Assembly (NCBI GenBank): GCA_023459275.1 | Contig: JAEWVC010000005.1 | Coordinates: forward strand, 1-34,051 | Direction of reading: 5' to 3' | Length of the DNA stretch: 34,051 nucleotides | From: Bacillota bacterium | GTDB taxonomy: Bacteria; Bacillota; Clostridia; Christensenellales; Aristaeellaceae | Shown: piece by piece, positions 1-7,457 of the stretch | Position numbering within the stretch: the first letter of the stretch is position 1 | How the letters are laid out: the number at the start of each line of letters is the position of its first letter | Made by a program: the position numbers and the translations under genes | Notes under the pieces: generated by a model | The model's input: only the letters and a program-made list of their open reading frames with translations | Database searches by the model: none | Told to the model about the DNA's origin: nothing

Positions 1-60
1 CCCTGCGTCCTCATCCCCCTTGGCCTTGAAAACTGCTTTGCGTTTATAAACCCGCATCAT
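1..60 (-). CDS. possible N-terminus of a divergent gene (partial)
   Basis: Reading leftward from position 60 there is an open frame beginning with two ATG codons (60-55) that runs to the window edge without a stop for 20 codons. It starts MMRVYKRKAVFK and is rich in basic residues. A purine-rich stretch just upstream on the same strand (GGAGAGGTGAGG, about 66-80) could be a ribosome binding site. Twenty codons are too few to prove a gene or name a family. It would be divergent from ylxM. Confidence 0.25.
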   Translation of the reverse strand, partial: MMRVYKRKAVFKAKGDEDAG

Positions 61-105
61 TACCTACCCCTCACCTCTCCGCCCTCCGCAAATATTCTTC
101 CTGCC

Positions 106-153
106 CCCTTGACATTTCCCTCAAAATCCGTATACTAATCAAGGTGTCAAGGG
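106..153 (+). promoter_or_regulatory. ylxM-ffh promoter with flanking 9-bp inverted repeat
   Basis: A near-consensus sigma-A promoter is visible: -35 TTGACA (109-114), 16-bp spacer, -10 TATACT (131-136). The -35 lies inside CCCTTGACA (106-114), whose exact inverse TGTCAAGGG is at 145-153, just after the expected start site. The 9-bp arms are 30 bp apart. This may be an operator or a chance symmetry. It reads into ylxM at 191. Confidence 0.7.
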
Positions 154-190
154 AAACTCCTTTACATCACAACCGGCGGAGGTGCATCCC

Positions 191-574
191 ATGGAATCAA
201 AAAGCGCCGGTATCCAAACCAAAATCGATGAAAAGATCGAAACCGGCTGGCTGCTGGCCTTCTACGGCCCGCTGCTCACGCAGCGCCAGCGGGAACTCCT
301 GCACCTAAGCTGCGAGGAAGACCTGTCCCTGGCCGAAATCGCCCAGCAGGCGGGCGTCAGCCGCCAGGGCGTCCACGATATCCTGCACCGAGCCACCCAG
401 CAATTGAACCAGTGGGAAGAAAAACTGGGCATGCTCAAAAGGTTCCGCAATATGCAGGACGGCCTGGAAGAAATACTGGCGTGCTTGAATGGGGTTCAAG
501 CCGCCGCAGGTTCAAAAAACCTTGATGCCGCAAAGCAAAAAATCGCCGAACTGCTCCGGGCGGACGAAGAATAA
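191..574 (+). CDS. ylxM: YlxM/p13-like DNA-binding protein (UPF0122), SRP-associated
   Basis: A 127-residue protein with the YlxM hallmarks: the LLxFYGPLLTQRQ-like segment near residue 22 and a sigma-70 region 4-like helix-turn-helix (DLSLAEIAQQAGVSRQGVHD, about residues 44-63). In Firmicutes YlxM is encoded directly upstream of ffh and is linked to the signal recognition particle; in Streptococcus the homologue stimulates SRP GTPase activity. The ATG at 191 was chosen because GGAGG (178-182) sits 8 nt before it; an in-frame GTG at 182 overlaps that site. The C-terminus is a predicted helix rich in Ala, Lys and Glu. Family and context are clear; DNA binding is inferred from the fold. Confidence 0.92.
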   Translation: MESKSAGIQTKIDEKIETGWLLAFYGPLLTQRQRELLHLSCEEDLSLAEIAQQAGVSRQGVHDILHRATQQLNQWEEKLGMLKRFRNMQDGLEEILACLNGVQAAAGSKNLDAAKQKIAELLRADEE

Positions 575-697
575 GCCTTCCCCATGAGGGGAAGGTGGCG
601 CATAGCGCCGGATGAGGTGGCTTTTCGCAAACATATAAAGGCCGGAGGTACACCTCATCAGCCTCCTTCGTCGGCAGCTTCCCCTCGAGGGGAAGCC
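575..697. repeat. pair of inverted two-hairpin intergenic repeats
   Basis: Immediately after the ylxM stop, 575-621 folds into two hairpins: CCTTCCCC/GGGGAAGG with an ATGA loop, then GGCGC/GCGCC, followed by GGATGAGGTGGC. An almost identical copy is at 31613-31660 and a diverged one at 17861-17909. A second copy in opposite orientation occupies about 651-697 and ends in a 20-bp perfect palindrome (677-696). Together they look like a small palindromic mobile or REP-like element inserted between ylxM and ffh. Confidence 0.75.
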
Positions 698-720
698 ATT
701 AAGCGGCCTCAAGCACCCAA

Positions 721-787
721 CTGCGGCGACAGCTCGCCAGACTGTTTGATTGCGAATCAAATGCCCGCAGGTTCGAATCCCACATAG
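721..787 (+). other. tRNA-like 3' half or structured RNA upstream of ffh
   Basis: A perfect tRNA B-box (GGTTCGAATCC, 770-780) lies 5 nt after a canonical-looking anticodon arm: stem TTTGA/TCAAA with loop TTGCGAA, giving anticodon GCG (Arg). Spacing matches a tRNA variable loop and T arm. However the T stem pairs poorly, no matching 5' acceptor strand is seen, and the D arm is not normal. The same bases can form another fold: outer stem CTGCGG (721-726)/CCGCAG (765-770), enclosing ACAG/CTGT and TTTGATT/AATCAAA hairpins. A decayed tRNA or an ffh leader structure are both possible. Confidence 0.35.
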
Positions 788-808
788 CGAATCATGAGGA
801 GGAACACC

Positions 809-2134
809 ATGGCCTTTGAGGGCTTGTCGGAAAAACTGCAAGGCGCGTTCAAAAAGCTCACCGGGCGCGGCAAGCTGAACGAGCAGATGGTGAAGGACGC
901 CATGCGGGAAGTGCGCATGGCCCTGCTGGAAGCCGACGTCAACTACGCCGTGGCCAAGGACTTCATCAAAAAGGTCACCGACCGCTGCGTGGGTACGGAC
1001 ATCCTGGAAAGCCTCACCCCCGGCCAGCAGGTGGTGAAAATCGTCCAGGAGGAATTAACTTCCCTCATGGGCGGCACAAACGCCCGGCTCACCTGGTCCT
1101 CCAGCGTGCCCACCATCTACATGCTCTGCGGCCTGCAGGGCGCGGGCAAAACCACCATGGCCGCCAAGCTGGCGGGGTACCTTACCAAACAGGGCAAAAA
1201 ACCCATGCTGGCCGCCTGCGATATCTACCGCCCCGCCGCCATCAAGCAATTGCAGGTGGTGGGCGAACAGGTCAAGGTGCCAGTCTATGAAAAGGGCACC
1301 CAGGACCCCGTAAAGACCGCCAAGGAAGCCGTGGAGCAGGCCCGCTACTATGGCCGGGACGTGCTCATCATCGATACCGCCGGCCGGCTGCACATTGACG
1401 AGGGCCTCATGGACGAACTGGCCAACATCCGCGCCGCGGTCAAGCCCCAGGAAATCCTGCTGGTGGTGGACGCCATGACCGGCCAGGACGCGGTGAACGT
1501 GGCCAAGGCTTTCAACGAAAAGCTGGAATTGGGCGGCGTGATCCTTACCAAGCTGGACGGCGACACCCGCGGCGGCGCGGCGCTGTCCGTTCGGGCTGTC
1601 ACCGGCAAGCCCATCAAGTTTGCGGGCATCGGCGAAAAGCTGGCCGATATCGAGCCCTTCCACCCCGAGCGCATGGCCTCCCGCATCCTGGGCATGGGCG
1701 ATGTGATGACCCTCATCGAAAAGGCTCAGGAGGCTTTCGACGAGAAGGAAGTCGACAAGCTGGCCCGCAAGACCAAGACGAAGGACCTGACCTTGGAAGA
1801 CTTTTTGGAAAACATGCAGCAGATGAAAAAAATGGGCCCGCTGCAAAACGTGCTGGGTATGCTTCCCGGCGTGGGCGCCAAAATGAAAGATGTGCAGATT
1901 GACGACAACGCGCTGAAAAAGCCGGAGGCCATCATCCGCAGCATGACCCCCAGGGAGCGCCGCAACCCGGATATTCTCAACGCCAGCCGCCGCAAGCGCA
2001 TCGCCGCCGGCAGCGGCACCACCGTGCAGGACGTGAACGCGCTGATCCGCCAGTTCGACCAGGCGCGGCAGATGATGAAGCAGATGATGAACATGAAGCA
2101 CGGCGGCAAGGGCCGCCCGCGACTTCCATTCTAG
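809..2134 (+). CDS. ffh: signal recognition particle protein Ffh (SRP54)
   Basis: SRP GTPase of 441 residues. It binds 4.5S/scRNA and signal sequences of nascent chains and docks with FtsY at the membrane. The order is N domain (about 1-85), G domain with P-loop GLQGAGKTT (about 107-116), DTAGR (about 189) and TKLDG (about 247), then the methionine-rich M domain (about 295-430) with MKKMGPLQNVLGMLPG. Length is normal for the family. The ATG at 809 is preceded by AGGAGGA (797-802); an ATG at 794 overlaps that site and is rejected. It follows ylxM, and rpsP comes 292 nt downstream after a repeat-filled gap. Confidence 0.98.
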   Translation: MAFEGLSEKLQGAFKKLTGRGKLNEQMVKDAMREVRMALLEADVNYAVAKDFIKKVTDRCVGTDILESLTPGQQVVKIVQEELTSLMGGTNARLTWSSSVPTIYMLCGLQGAGKTTMAAKLAGYLTKQGKKPMLAACDIYRPAAIKQLQVVGEQVKVPVYEKGTQDPVKTAKEAVEQARYYGRDVLIIDTAGRLHIDEGLMDELANIRAAVKPQEILLVVDAMTGQDAVNVAKAFNEKLELGGVILTKLDGDTRGGAALSVRAVTGKPIKFAGIGEKLADIEPFHPERMASRILGMGDVMTLIEKAQEAFDEKEVDKLARKTKTKDLTLEDFLENMQQMKKMGPLQNVLGMLPGVGAKMKDVQIDDNALKKPEAIIRSMTPRERRNPDILNASRRKRIAAGSGTTVQDVNALIRQFDQARQMMKQMMNMKHGGKGRPRLPF

Positions 2135-2146
2135 TTGATCTCTTGA

Positions 2147-2330
2147 GAGATGGCATCCGAAGGTTTCCAAAGGTTCCGAAGACCTGCCACCGCCAGTGGC
2201 GGAAAAAGGCAGGGCGCAGGAAGCCAGCGAAAAGGAACAATGCAAGCGATAGCGCGGCATGTGACTATTGAGATGGCCGGACGACCGGAAAGCCCTTTGG
2301 TCGCGTCCGCAGACGCCATGTCTCTCTCGT
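2147..2330. repeat. dispersed intergenic repeat, copy A (interrupted)
   Basis: Two blocks, 2147-2173 and 2282-2330, match the continuous element at 16366-16441. In that other copy CCAAAGGGC and GCCCTTTGG form a 9-bp hairpin; here the left arm CCAAAGG (2167-2173) is separated from the right arm (2292-2300) by about 108 extra bases. The extra block contains its own hairpin (CCGCC-AGT-GGCGG) and a second GAGATGGC (2270-2277) like the one that opens the element (2147-2154). It occupies most of the ffh-rpsP gap. Confidence 0.7.
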
Positions 2331-2426
2331 CCGCCAAATATCCCTGTTAGTACCATCCCCCCGTTGGTCATCATACTTATATGATTTCCATATACAAAAA
2401 CCCAATTTGGCAAGGAGGAAACCCCA

Positions 2427-2675
2427 ATGTCTGTGAAAATCCGCCTCAAGAGGATGGGCATGAAGAAAAAGCCCTTCTACCGCGTCGTCGTCGCCGACAT
2501 CCGCAGCCCCCGGGATGGCCGCTTCATCGAGGAGATCGGCATCTACGACCCCATGAAGTCCCCCGCTGAAATCAAGATCGACACCGAACGGGCCAAATAT
2601 TGGCTGGGGAACGGCGCACAGCCCACGGAGACGGCGCGCATCCTGCTCAAGAAGAGCGGCGCCATCGAAGGCTAA
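2427..2675 (+). CDS. rpsP: 30S ribosomal protein S16
   Basis: An 82-residue protein of the S16 family, a component of the small subunit body that supports 16S rRNA folding. The N-terminus MSVKIRLKRMGMKKKPFYRV and the following DGRFIEEIGIYDP are diagnostic. Residues 50-82 keep the usual ERAKYWLGNGAQPTETA pattern. The ATG is preceded by AAGGAGG (2412-2418). It lies 21 nt upstream of khpA in the conserved rpsP-khpA-rimM-trmD order, so one transcript is likely. Confidence 0.98.
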   Translation: MSVKIRLKRMGMKKKPFYRVVVADIRSPRDGRFIEEIGIYDPMKSPAEIKIDTERAKYWLGNGAQPTETARILLKKSGAIEG

Positions 2676-2696
2676 GCCGTTCCGGAAAGGAGCGCC

Positions 2697-2924
2697 ATGC
2701 GAGACCTGGTATTATTCGTCGCCAAATCCCTGGTGGACAACCCGGACGCCGTTACGGTGAACGAGACCGAAGGCCCCGAGGCCATCATCCTGGAGCTGAA
2801 CGTTGCCCCGGAGGACATGGGCAAGGTCATCGGCAAGCAGGGCCGCATCGCCAAGGCCATCCGTGCGGTGGTCAAGGCCGCCACGGCCAAAAACAGCAAG
2901 CCTGTGTTTGTGGAGATCCAATAA
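2697..2924 (+). CDS. khpA: KH-domain RNA-binding protein KhpA (YlqC)
   Basis: A 75-residue, single KH-domain protein. The GxxG RNA-contact loop is visible in GKVIGKQGRIAKAIR (about residues 42-56), preceded by the beta-strand segment EAIILELNVAPEDMG. In Firmicutes KhpA forms a complex with KhpB/Jag, binds RNA and affects cell division and envelope synthesis. Position between rpsP and rimM is the classical one. GGAAAGGAG ends 4 nt before the ATG at 2697. The ylqD gene that separates khpA and rimM in Bacillus is absent. Confidence 0.95.
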   Translation: MRDLVLFVAKSLVDNPDAVTVNETEGPEAIILELNVAPEDMGKVIGKQGRIAKAIRAVVKAATAKNSKPVFVEIQ

Positions 2925-2929
2925 CCGCC

Positions 2930-2999
2930 AAGCGGCCCCTTTGCGGGCGGGCATGCCGTGCGTTGGCGCGGCGCGTCCGCTTGCTGCGGCGGGCCGCTT
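2930..2999. other. 9-bp inverted repeat in khpA-rimM gap
   Basis: AAGCGGCCC (2930-2938) and its exact inverse GGGCCGCTT (2991-2999) flank 52 very GC-rich bases containing smaller GC stems. The right arm runs into TTTCGCATTTCC just before the rimM ribosome binding site. It could be an RNA processing or attenuation structure, but no T-tract typical of a terminator follows. Confidence 0.4.
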
Positions 3000-3024
3000 T
3001 CGCATTTCCGGAGGGTTTTGAAAA

Positions 3025-3549
3025 GTGCTCAGCGAATACCTGCTCATCGGAGAAATCATCAAGCCCCAGGGTATCGCCGGGGAAGTCAAGGTGCTGCCCC
3101 ACACCGGCGATCCCAACCGCTTTTTGTCCCTTTCCAGCGTGTTTTTGAAGGCTGGGGACGGATACAGCGAAACGCCCCTTGCCTCCGTCCGAGTGGCCGG
3201 AGGGTACGCCTATTTAACCTTTCCCGGCGTAAACGACAGGGACAAGGCGGAGGCTATGCGCGGCATAAAGCTGTATGTGGATAGGGCCCGCGCCGTGAAG
3301 CTTGCGGAGGATGAAACCTTCATCTGCGACCTGATCGGCTGCCTGGCCGTGGACACCTTGGGAAACGAGATCGGGACCCTCACCGATGTGCTGCAGCCCG
3401 GCGGCACCGACGTGTACGTGTTTGATACAAAAAGGGGCCGCATGATGATGCCGGCCCTCAAGGCCGCCATCCCGGAGGTCAGCGTAAAGGCGCGCAGGAT
3501 CGTATTGGACGCGGACAAGCTTGCAGAGGTGGCCTTCTTTGAAGATTAG
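3025..3549 (+). CDS. rimM: ribosome maturation factor RimM
   Basis: A 174-residue protein with the N-terminal RimM beta-barrel (LLIGEIIKPQGIAGEVKVLP, residues 6-25) and a C-terminal PRC-barrel (about 95-170, including the GTLTDVLQPGGTDVYVF segment). RimM binds S19 and helps mature the 30S head. The GTG start at 3025 is supported by GGAGGG (3010-3015) and by the family's normal N-terminus. The last 11 nt overlap trmD, so translation is probably coupled. Confidence 0.97.
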   Translation: MLSEYLLIGEIIKPQGIAGEVKVLPHTGDPNRFLSLSSVFLKAGDGYSETPLASVRVAGGYAYLTFPGVNDRDKAEAMRGIKLYVDRARAVKLAEDETFICDLIGCLAVDTLGNEIGTLTDVLQPGGTDVYVFDTKRGRMMMPALKAAIPEVSVKARRIVLDADKLAEVAFFED

Positions 3550-4270
3550 CGTTTTGACCATTTTCCCGCAGATGTTTGACAGCGTGCTTTCCGCAAGCAT
3601 CCTGGGCCGTGCCCGGGAAAGCGGCCTGATGGACATCTCCTGCGTGGACATCCGCCCATTTTCCGATAAGAAGCACCAAAACACCGACGATTACCCTTTC
3701 GGCGGCGGCGCCGGCATGGTGATGATGGCCCAGCCCATCCATGACGCCATGGCCCAGGCCACGCGGCCGCCCTTTGCGGGGAAGCGCATCTATCTGGGCC
3801 CCAGGGGCATCCCCTTCACCCAAGAAAAGGCCCGGGAGCTTGCCTTAGAAAAGGAACTCGTCCTGCTCTGCGGCCATTACGAGGGCGTGGACCAGCGGGC
3901 GCTGGACATTTGCATCGACGAGGAGATTTCCATCGGCGATTATATCCTGACCGGCGGGGAACTCGCAGCCATGGTGCTTATCGACTGCGTGGCCAGGCTG
4001 ATCCCCGGCGTGCTGGGCAGCGAGGAAAGCCCGGAGGAGGAATCCTTCTCCGAGGGTCTTTTGGAGTACCCCCAATATACCCGGCCAAGGGTGTTTATGG
4101 GCATGGAGGTGCCGGAAGTTCTTCTGAACGGCGACCATGCCAAAATTGCCGCCTGGCGCCGGCAGCAGTCCCTGCTGGTGACAAAAAAGTGTCGCCCGGA
4201 CCTGCTTAACAAGGCGGAGCTGTCCCCATCGGACCTGAAATTTCTGAAGGAATCCGAGGAGAACCAATAA
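3539..4270 (+). CDS. trmD: tRNA (guanine-N1-)-methyltransferase TrmD
   Basis: A 243-residue SPOUT-class enzyme that makes m1G37 in tRNAs with G36, preventing +1 frameshifts. Diagnostic segments are GGGAGMVM (about residues 57-64), LCGHYEGVDQR (about 106-116) and the trefoil-knot SAM site IGDYILTGGELAAM. The start is taken as TTG at 3539, giving MKISVLTIFPQMF, the usual TrmD N-terminus, with GAGGTGG a few bases upstream. It overlaps rimM by 11 nt. The usual downstream rplS is missing; a small membrane protein gene follows instead. Confidence 0.97.
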   Translation: MKISVLTIFPQMFDSVLSASILGRARESGLMDISCVDIRPFSDKKHQNTDDYPFGGGAGMVMMAQPIHDAMAQATRPPFAGKRIYLGPRGIPFTQEKARELALEKELVLLCGHYEGVDQRALDICIDEEISIGDYILTGGELAAMVLIDCVARLIPGVLGSEESPEEESFSEGLLEYPQYTRPRVFMGMEVPEVLLNGDHAKIAAWRRQQSLLVTKKCRPDLLNKAELSPSDLKFLKESEENQ

Positions 4271-4282
4271 GGAGGGATACCC

Positions 4283-4660
4283 ATGCTTTTGCGCAAGCTG
4301 CTGGTGATTTTGCTGCCGCTGCTCATTTGCCTGCTGCTGGCCGTTACCTATCCGCTGCTGGGGAGCCTCCTTGCGCAGCAAATTTTTTGGCAGTTTACCC
4401 TCAAGGGCGCTTTGACAGGCGCCGCGCTGGCGCTGCTGGTACCCCTGATGGGCGGACGGAAACGGGAGGAGTTTTCCCGGCTCTACTGGGCGCCCACCGC
4501 GCTGATCTTTCTTTTGCTGCTCTACCAATGTCTCCAACAGGCAGGGGCCCTCAAAACGGACCCCCTGGCCTTTATAAGCACCATGGACACGCAGATTCTG
4601 CTGGTGGAAAGCGCTTTCTTCGGCTTTCTGCTCACGCTGTCCATCCGCGCCTCCCGCTGA
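4283..4660 (+). CDS. small multi-span membrane protein of unknown function
   Basis: A 125-residue hydrophobic protein I do not recognise. Likely membrane segments are about residues 5-30, 38-57, 69-87 and 103-120. A short basic loop (GGRKREEFSR, about 57-66) lies between the second and third. GGAGGG lies 7 nt before the ATG and the gap to trmD is only 12 nt, so it is probably the last gene of the trmD operon. The stop is 3 nt from the stop of the convergent ABC permease, with no terminator hairpin between. No enzymatic motif is visible. Confidence 0.75.
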   Translation: MLLRKLLVILLPLLICLLLAVTYPLLGSLLAQQIFWQFTLKGALTGAALALLVPLMGGRKREEFSRLYWAPTALIFLLLLYQCLQQAGALKTDPLAFISTMDTQILLVESAFFGFLLTLSIRASR

Positions 4661-4663
4661 AAA

Positions 4664-5680
4664 TTACAGGCTCCTGTACCGCTTCAGGGCAAAGATGTTC
4701 AGTATGGATAGCAGCGCAAGGATGGCCAGCAGCATCACAAGATAAAACGCCGTATCCCCCACCCCAAGGCCCATCACCATCACGTTTTTCAGCCCCGCGC
4801 AGCCGTAGTACACCGGCATGATGTACGCCAGCTTGCCCAGGCCGTAGGGCAGGGTATCGATGGATAGCAGCCCTGAGAAAAAGATTTGCGGGATGATGAT
4901 GATGGGGATGAACTGCATCACCTGAAACTCGTTGTTGGCAAAGATGGATACCAGCGCTCCCAGGGAAACCGCCGTGAAGGACAGCAGGACCATCAGCAGC
5001 ATAGCCAGCAGCACGGATCCTTCAAAGGGAAGCCCCAGCACATATTTGGTGAACAGCGTGATCACGATCCCCTGGGCCGCCGCAAACAGCCCGAAGCCCG
5101 CCGTGTAGCCGCCCACCACCTCAAAGCGGTGCACCGGCGTTGCCATCAGCCGCTCCAGCGTGCCGCCCTCCCGCTCCCTGACAAAGGTGATCCCCGAAAT
5201 GATAAACACAAAGAAGAAGGATAATACGCCCAGCAGCACGTAGCCCAGGCTGTCAAAGGCGCTTGTTTCCATGCTGCCGTACAGGAAGGATACCTCCAGC
5301 TTGCCGATGGGGAGCATAGAGGTCATGGCCTCCTTCATGGCTTCGGTGACCTTGGCCGTCTTCATGCTGTCCGCTTCCAGCATCAGCACGTGGATGCCCT
5401 TCAAATCTAGGGATAGTACGGCGTCCACCGTCTTGTTTTTCAAAAGCGCCTGGGTATCCTCCCCCGCTGCTACTGCGGTGACCTGGACATCCTGCTTGAT
5501 AAGCGCGTCGGACACGGCCTGAGGGATGCCGGAGGCCACGCCGATGATGGGCTGATAGGTGTTTTCCCCCAGCAGCAAATACATCAGGCAGATGATGATC
5601 AGGGGCGCCACAAGGATCAGCGCCAGGGTGCGCTTGTCGTTGACCATTTGCTTGACGATTCTGATAATGATCCCTTTCAT
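4664..5680 (-). CDS. ABC-2 type transporter permease
   Basis: A 338-residue exporter permease of the ABC-2 family. There is one N-terminal membrane segment (about 15-37), a roughly 120-residue extracellular domain, then five or so membrane segments from about 150 to 330. The cytoplasmic EREGGTLERLMATPV loop (about 165-185) is the typical ABC-2 signature. It partners the ATPase gene upstream, overlapping it by 4 nt (ATGA, 5680-5677). Substrate is unknown; such pairs often export drugs, lipids or peptides. Confidence 0.92.
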   Translation of the reverse strand: MKGIIIRIVKQMVNDKRTLALILVAPLIIICLMYLLLGENTYQPIIGVASGIPQAVSDALIKQDVQVTAVAAGEDTQALLKNKTVDAVLSLDLKGIHVLMLEADSMKTAKVTEAMKEAMTSMLPIGKLEVSFLYGSMETSAFDSLGYVLLGVLSFFFVFIISGITFVREREGGTLERLMATPVHRFEVVGGYTAGFGLFAAAQGIVITLFTKYVLGLPFEGSVLLAMLLMVLLSFTAVSLGALVSIFANNEFQVMQFIPIIIIPQIFFSGLLSIDTLPYGLGKLAYIMPVYYGCAGLKNVMVMGLGVGDTAFYLVMLLAILALLSILNIFALKRYRSL

Positions 5681-6402
5681 GCTTTGGCGCCCCCTTCCCC
5701 GATGGCGAAGAACAGTTCTTCCAGGCTTCCGCCCTTTGTTTTGGCGGTCAGGCTTTCCGTAGTATCGTTTTCGATCAGCCTCCCGCCATAGATCAGCGCG
5801 GCGCGCTGGCAGCGGGCGGCCTCGTCCATCACGTGGGTGGAGACAACGATGGTCTTCCCGGCCTGCCGCAAGGCTTCGAACCTGTCCCAGATGGTCTTGC
5901 GCAGCACCGGATCGATGCCCACGGTGGGCTCATCCAAAAGCAGGATGTCCGGGTCGTGCAAAAGCGCGATGGCCAGGGACAGCCGTTTTTTCATGCCGCC
6001 GGAATAGTGCGCCACCAGCTTGTGCCGGTCGGGGTCAAGGCCCGTCAGGTTCAGCACCTCTTCCGCTCGTTCCATAAGGGTCTGCTTTTTCATATGGAAC
6101 AGCCGGCCGAAAAACAGCAGGTTGTCCAGCCCCGAAATGTCGCCGTACACCGCGTCCTCCTGGGGCATAAAGCCGATCATCCGCTGGGCTATTCTGCTGG
6201 GAAGCTTTTCCCCGGCCACGCTTATCATGCCGCTGTCCGGGCGCAGCGCGCCCGTTACCAGCCGGATCAGCGTCGTCTTCCCCGCGCCGGAGGGGCCCAG
6301 AAGGCATAATATTTCCCCCGCGTACGCCGAAAGCGTGACGTCCTTCAAAACGGGTTTTCCGCCGAAGGATTTCGTAACACCCTCCGCCCGTATGTTCTCC
6401 AT
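5677..6402 (-). CDS. ABC transporter ATP-binding protein (exporter)
   Basis: A 241-residue ATPase with all ABC motifs in order: Walker A GPSGAGKTT (about 37-45), Q-loop GFMPQEDAVYGD, signature YSGGMKKRLSLA, Walker B DILLLDEPT and switch-region STHVMDEA. It resembles the CcmA/drug-exporter branch. The ATG at 6402 is preceded by AGGGAGG on the minus strand and gives the normal start MENIRAEGVTKSFG; further upstream in-frame ATGs only add non-homologous residues. It forms a two-gene operon with the permease. Confidence 0.93.
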   Translation of the reverse strand: MENIRAEGVTKSFGGKPVLKDVTLSAYAGEILCLLGPSGAGKTTLIRLVTGALRPDSGMISVAGEKLPSRIAQRMIGFMPQEDAVYGDISGLDNLLFFGRLFHMKKQTLMERAEEVLNLTGLDPDRHKLVAHYSGGMKKRLSLAIALLHDPDILLLDEPTVGIDPVLRKTIWDRFEALRQAGKTIVVSTHVMDEAARCQRAALIYGGRLIENDTTESLTAKTKGGSLEELFFAIGEGGAKA

Positions 6403-6435
6403 CAAGCAAAGACCTCCCTTGACCGCATTGGCACC

Positions 6436-6464
6436 ATCATAGGCCCGGGCGTAAAAAACGTCAA
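6436..6464 (-). promoter_or_regulatory. promoter for the ABC exporter pair
   Basis: On the minus strand TTGACG (6464-6459), a 17-bp spacer and TATGAT (6441-6436) form a good sigma-A promoter 34 nt before the ATPase start codon. No operator symmetry was recognised around it. Confidence 0.65.
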
Positions 6465-6515
6465 TGCTTTTTTGCCCTGGAGCTGGGAGGGCGAAGGGAG
6501 GCATCGGTAATATGG

Positions 6516-6560
6516 CGAGAAGGGAACTTTTTGCAAAAATTCCCCTTCCCCCACCCATCC
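6516..6560. terminator. terminator-like hairpin element with a TTTTTGCAAAAA centre
   Basis: GAAGGGAA and TTCCCCTTC flank a self-complementary CTTTTTGCAAAAA loop. Similar structures with G-rich arms and T5-6/A4-6 centres follow genes at 14282-14325, 16543-16580 and 31501-31528. Here it lies upstream of both divergent transcripts rather than after a gene, so it may be a remnant. Confidence 0.4.
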
Positions 6561-6647
6561 CTGAAAAATTCCATAAGGAAACTATCTTATAGAAGGCTAC
6601 TTGTTCATAGGCGTGTTTATATCGGCAATGCGGGCTGCCTGATGCTG

Positions 6648-6724
6648 CTTGTGAAAGACTGGTTTCCCTGGTATACTGTCTGACAGACGGTACATATGCC
6701 TTGATGGCCGAAAAGCAGGAATTT
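6648..6724 (+). promoter_or_regulatory. promoter/operator repeat, copy A
   Basis: -35 TTGTGA (6649-6654), 17-bp spacer, -10 TATACT (6672-6677), then the 11-bp palindrome GTCTGACAGAC (6678-6688) at the expected start site. The same block recurs at 7335-7374 and 8072-8111. Homology continues through CATATGCCTTGATGGCC and the AGCAGGAATTTA stretch up to about 6724, which in this copy is fused in frame to the downstream acetyltransferase. The upstream half of the repeat seen in copies B-D is absent here. Confidence 0.75.
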
Positions 6725-7249
6725 AGCAGGCAGGAGAGATTAAGCTTGATTGCATTTTCATATCTTCGGAAATGTGAGTTTGATCAAATATCCAAAGTAC
6801 TGTTCGGAATACTTGACGATAATATGTCGGAGATAGCACCGACGGGAAATACGATAGAAGAGGACTACAGAGCATGGCATCAAGCCGTTGGTGAAGGGTT
6901 GGGAAAAAGCAATCGGCAAATTATTCTTATCTCAGACTCGGATATCAACAGCATCATTGGTTACTTTCAGTATTATACCAATGAGGATACATTTATGATG
7001 GAAGAAATACAGATAATCAAGAGTTATCAGGGGAAACAGGTTTTCAGACAGCTATATCGTTATGTTTTACCGCACCTGCATAGTGATATCCGCTTTGTGG
7101 AGGCATATGCAAACAAAAAGAACCTACGGTCAAATGGAATATTGGTTCATTTAGGTTTGTCGATTGCGGGCGAAAACAGGAGCGGCAATTCATGGCGCTA
7201 TAAAGGAGACTATGATAGCCTGCTAAACTGGTTCAATCAACAGAATTAG
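6704..7249 (+). CDS. GNAT-like acetyltransferase
   Basis: A protein of up to 181 residues resembling GNAT N-acetyltransferases, which move acetyl from acetyl-CoA to an amine. The segment MMEEIQIIKSYQGKQVFRQL (about 104-123) fits the beta4-alpha3 acetyl-CoA region, but the usual Q/RxxGxG loop is only partly kept (SYQGKQ). The start is uncertain: ATG 6704 lies in the repeat-derived sequence, while TTG 6746 has AGGAGAG (6732-6738) 7 nt upstream and may be the true start. The gene is AT-rich compared with core genes nearby. Substrate unknown. Confidence 0.7.
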   Translation: MAEKQEFSRQERLSLIAFSYLRKCEFDQISKVLFGILDDNMSEIAPTGNTIEEDYRAWHQAVGEGLGKSNRQIILISDSDINSIIGYFQYYTNEDTFMMEEIQIIKSYQGKQVFRQLYRYVLPHLHSDIRFVEAYANKKNLRSNGILVHLGLSIAGENRSGNSWRYKGDYDSLLNWFNQQN

Positions 7250-7257
7250 CATGCACT

Positions 7258-7408
7258 TGACAAATCCCAATTCGCAGGCCCCTTCATCGCTATTCACACG
7301 CACAGGCGCATTTTCCGCAGCCGGCTTGGCTGTCTTGTGAAAGGCCGGTTTCCCTGGTATACTGTCTGATAGACGGCATATACGCCTTGATGGCCGATAA
7401 ATAGGATT
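7258..7408 (+). repeat. promoter/operator intergenic repeat, copy B
   Basis: About 150 bp aligning with copies C and D from CAAATCCCAATTCGCAGG through CCTTCATCGCTATTCAC and GGCGCATTTTCCGCAGC. It contains TTGTGA (7335-7340), a 17-bp spacer, TATACT (7358-7363) and GTCTGATAGAC (7364-7374), the palindrome with one changed base. The downstream ATGGCCGAT here runs into a stop after four codons (MADK). It lies between the first acetyltransferase and the DinB-like gene. Confidence 0.8.
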
Positions 7409-7457
7409 TTTTTAGCTGTACTGAAATGCGGAATACTTAAATTTAAGGAGATTCAAT

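Noticed and set aside
1055..2461. A 468-codon open frame antisense to ffh
   Set aside because: Same kind of GC-driven shadow of a well-conserved gene.
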